Shown here: positions 6,182 through 8,253 of the stretch, piece after piece
Layout of the letters: the number at the start of each line of letters is the position of its first letter
Position numbering within the stretch: position 1 is the stretch's first letter
Source: Oscillospiraceae bacterium
GTDB taxonomy: Bacteria > Bacillota > Clostridia > Oscillospirales > Oscillospiraceae
Direction of reading: 5' to 3'
NCBI GenBank assembly: GCA_017480395.1
Contig: JAFVAS010000138.1
Coordinates: 1-8,253 of the forward strand
Length of the DNA: 8,253 nt
Notes under the pieces: model-generated
Told to the model about the DNA's origin: nothing
Database searches by the model: none
What the model saw: the letters and a program-made list of their open reading frames with translations, nothing else
Translations under genes and position numbers: made by a program

Positions 6182-6240
6182 TTGATTTTTGACATTGGTC
6201 TATGTATAATAAAATAGAAGTATTATGGGCATGTTATAAT
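6182..6240 (+). promoter_or_regulatory. Promoter region of the surface protein gene
   Basis: Bases 6047-6326 hold no gene and are clearly AT-rich against both neighbours. Two promoter candidates stand out. TTGATT (6182-6187), 17 bases, TATAAT (6205-6210) is one. The other is an extended -10, TG-T-TATAAT at 6232-6240, without a good -35 box. A TTGACA at 6189-6194 is too close to the first TATAAT (10 bases) to serve it in the usual way. Which site is used cannot be decided from sequence. The leader to the GTG would be about 80-110 bases. Confidence 0.55.
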
Positions 6241-6248
6241 TCTTTATT

Positions 6249-6280
6249 TTGGAAACATTACGAAAATGAATTGTTTCCAA
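6249..6280 (+). repeat. Perfect inverted repeat in the surface protein leader
   Basis: TTGGAAACA (6249-6257) and TGTTTCCAA (6272-6280) form a perfect 9-bp inverted repeat around a 14-base AT-rich centre. It starts 8 bases after the extended -10 box. It could be an operator covering the start of transcription, or a leader RNA hairpin about 47 bases before the start codon. No T-tract follows, so it is not a terminator. Confidence 0.6.
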
Positions 6281-6326
6281 TGCGTCAGACTTTGATGCGA
6301 ACATTGATGGAAAGGAGGGAAGGACA

Positions 6327-8253
6327 GTGAACGACCTGTGGAAGAAGCTGCGCGGCCTGCTGAGCAAGCGCGCGTGGAGAAACACCGTGATCGGCATCGC
6401 CTGCGTCGTGGTCTTCGCCACGACCTATGCGCTGATCCTTCCCGCCATCACCATCTCGGAGGACGCGGCGCAGGAGGAGCCCGGCCTGGTGCTGGGCGGC
6501 CCGGCGGAGGAGACCATCCCCGTGGAGGAGGCCCTGGAGGACGGCGCGGAGCCGGAGGCCGAGCCTGAGGACAAACTGGAAGCCGAACCCGGGATCGAAC
6601 CTGAGACGGCCCCGGAGGCCGAGCCCGAGCCCGAACCGGAGACCATCCCGGAGGCGGAGCCGGAGACCGAGCTGCCGCCGGAGACCGATCCCGGCGCGGC
6701 GGAGCCTGCCCAGGTGAGCTATCCCGCGGTGCAGTTTGACAACGCCGACGACGGGGAGGCCCTGGTGCGGGTGCACGTGGACGCCCCGGAGGGGGCCTTC
6801 CCGGAGGGCACCACCATGGTGGTCAAGCCGGTGGAGGAGACCGATGTGCGCGACCTGGTGGAGAACACCGTCACCGGCGAGGTCGTGCAGATGCAGGCCA
6901 TCGATATCACCTTCTATGATGCCGACGGCAACGAGATCGAGCCGCTGAAGGAGATCAACGTCATTTTTGGCTCCGACGTCATTGCCGACGGTGTGGCCGC
7001 CGAGACCGCGGAGCCGGTCATCGTCCATGTGGACGACGAGGGCAAGGCGGAGATCGTCGAGCAGCTGGACGAAAAGCAGATCGAGGCGCTGGAGCAGCCG
7101 CCCGCCGAGGACGTGATCATCTTCGGGGCGGGGGGCTTCTCCACCTATGTCATCGTCGTGACCAAGATCGAGAAGAACTTGCTTGCCAGAGACGGCAACA
7201 CCTACAAAATCACAGTGGACTACGGCCCCGAGGCCGGCATCCCCGCCGACGCGGAGCTGGAGGTGCGCCAGCTGACCGGAGCGGAATATGACAGCTATGT
7301 CGCGCGCGCCGCGGAGACCCTGGGTGCCGCGGGGTTCGAGTATGCCCGCGTCTTTGATATCTCTATTCTGGATGGGGCGGGGAATGAGGTTCAGCCCGCC
7401 GCCCCGGTGCAGGTGGCCATTCAGCTGCTGGATGCAAAAAATGCGACGGAAGACTTTTCTGTGATCCACTTTGCCGAGGAGGAGGAGATTCCCCTGCAGG
7501 TGGGCGCGGAAACGGATGGAAACATCGTCTCCTTTGAAACCGACGGTTTCTCCGCCTACGCCATTGTGCAGGGGCCTGGTGTGATTCCCCTGGGATGGAG
7601 TAAAGTGACAACGATTGATGATTTGATTGCACTCGGCAAAGATGGCCTCTATATCGGTCACATAGACGGGTATTATCTGAAGAACACATCAATACCTGAT
7701 AATGCGGATGGAACTGGCCGAATCGGTATCGCAAAGACGAAGCCGACAAGTGTTGTTCCCGACCCAGATGCGGCATCATTGTATTACTTCGAGCCGGTGC
7801 CGGAAAAGAATGATCAAGTGTATGTTTATTGCCTGGATAACGAGGGCAATAGGCAATATGTATATAATGGTGGTGATAATAGTCTGTCCTTTGCCACTGA
7901 TGAGTCCCAAAAGACAGCATTTACTGTAAAAGTAGATAACCAGAACAAATTCACGCTGAATAATGGCGCTTACTACTGGAACATGCAGGGCGGCGCTAGT
8001 GGTACTCGTTTCTGCTCTTACAATAGTGCCGGTGATGGAAATAATAAGCTTTATATCTGGAAGTATACAGAAATTACCGGCGACCCCTACGGCCTCAATG
8101 GCAAGAGCTATGGCCTGATGAACTGGGGAGGCAGCGTCACGGGAAAGGCGTTGATGGCAAGCTCTTCTACTAAGAATACGCTGGACGCGAAATCGCTGAC
8201 CATCATGGCGAAGAAGAACAACAATACTGATCGCCTCTTTGTTTCCAACGACA
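6327..8253 (+). CDS. Large secreted multidomain surface protein (putative adhesin), 3' end outside window
   Basis: A frame of 642 codons with no stop before the window end. GTG at 6327 is the start: AAAGGAGGG lies about 7 bases upstream and the product begins MNDLWKKLRGLLSKR. A basic N-region of about 18 residues leads to a hydrophobic segment (20-38) ending YALILPAIT, typical of large exported proteins of gut Firmicutes. Residues about 45-129 are a Glu/Pro-rich stalk with EPEPE-like repeats. Two tandem related beta domains follow, ending in GGFSTYVIV (F271) and DGFSAYAIV (F408). From about residue 425 a Tyr/Asn/Gly-rich, beta-like domain (LYYFEPVPEKNDQVYVY, AYYWNMQGG) begins, encoded by lower-GC DNA. 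A wall anchor (LPxTG-like) or Cna-B repeats would be expected beyond the window but are not seen. Adhesin is an inference from architecture. Confidence 0.87.
   Translation, partial: MNDLWKKLRGLLSKRAWRNTVIGIACVVVFATTYALILPAITISEDAAQEEPGLVLGGPAEETIPVEEALEDGAEPEAEPEDKLEAEPGIEPETAPEAEPEPEPETIPEAEPETELPPETDPGAAEPAQVSYPAVQFDNADDGEALVRVHVDAPEGAFPEGTTMVVKPVEETDVRDLVENTVTGEVVQMQAIDITFYDADGNEIEPLKEINVIFGSDVIADGVAAETAEPVIVHVDDEGKAEIVEQLDEKQIEALEQPPAEDVIIFGAGGFSTYVIVVTKIEKNLLARDGNTYKITVDYGPEAGIPADAELEVRQLTGAEYDSYVARAAETLGAAGFEYARVFDISILDGAGNEVQPAAPVQVAIQLLDAKNATEDFSVIHFAEEEEIPLQVGAETDGNIVSFETDGFSAYAIVQGPGVIPLGWSKVTTIDDLIALGKDGLYIGHIDGYYLKNTSIPDNADGTGRIGIAKTKPTSVVPDPDAASLYYFEPVPEKNDQVYVYCLDNEGNRQYVYNGGDNSLSFATDESQKTAFTVKVDNQNKFTLNNGAYYWNMQGGASGTRFCSYNSAGDGNNKLYIWKYTEITGDPYGLNGKSYGLMNWGGSVTGKALMASSSTKNTLDAKSLTIMAKKNNNTDRLFVSND

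Noticed and set aside
6285..7661. A 458-residue minus-strand frame with Arg/Gly/Leu-rich repeats
   Set aside because: It mirrors the acidic stalk and beta domains of the surface protein. The plus strand has the ribosome binding site, signal segment and domain repeats.

Overview
The window looks like chromosomal DNA from a high-GC, Gram-positive anaerobe of the class Clostridia, most likely a gut Oscillospiraceae-type bacterium. This is an inference. It rests on strongly GC-biased codon use, sigma-A-like promoters, strong AGGAGG-type ribosome binding sites, a TetM-like GTPase fused to a YacP/NYN domain, and a large secreted surface protein of a style common in gut Firmicutes. No rRNA, tRNA, CRISPR array or complete insertion sequence was seen.

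Bases 72-4814, minus strand, hold one compact operon behind a near-consensus promoter (TTGACA, 17 bp, TAGAAT; 4786-4814). The order of transcription is: a GDT1/TMEM165-family cation (probably manganese) exporter (4053-4742); a small FMN-binding split-barrel protein (3587-4063), whose start overlaps the exporter's end by 11 bases; a TetM/EF-G-like translational GTPase (from ATG 3550); and an aldose 1-epimerase-like protein (72-944). The GTPase reading frame is broken by an in-frame TGA at 1250-1252, just after the start of a C-terminal YacP/Rae1-type NYN ribonuclease domain. The rest of that domain continues in the same frame to 947. No clear terminator is visible in bases 1-71.

Bases 4844-5201, minus strand, form a small lower-GC unit with its own promoter (5173-5201), one or two very short overlapping reading frames, and two tandem intrinsic terminators (4900-4946 and 4844-4868). 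The terminators insulate it from the operon promoter. It may be a mobile-element remnant or a small peptide or RNA gene.

Bases 5256-6046, plus strand, carry trmO (tsaA), a tRNA t6A37 methyltransferase gene, with its own promoter and a textbook terminator.

Bases 6047-8253, plus strand, begin with an AT-rich regulatory region holding promoter-like elements and a perfect 9-bp inverted repeat. A GTG-started gene for a large secreted surface protein follows and is still open at the window end. It has an N-terminal membrane/signal segment, a Glu/Pro-rich stalk, two tandem related beta domains, and a third domain encoded by markedly lower-GC DNA.

The most interesting system is the GTPase-NYN fusion. 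It would couple a ribosomal A-site-binding GTPase to a domain whose relative (Rae1) cleaves mRNA in the ribosomal A site. Here it is interrupted by a TGA that sits next to a perfect hairpin.
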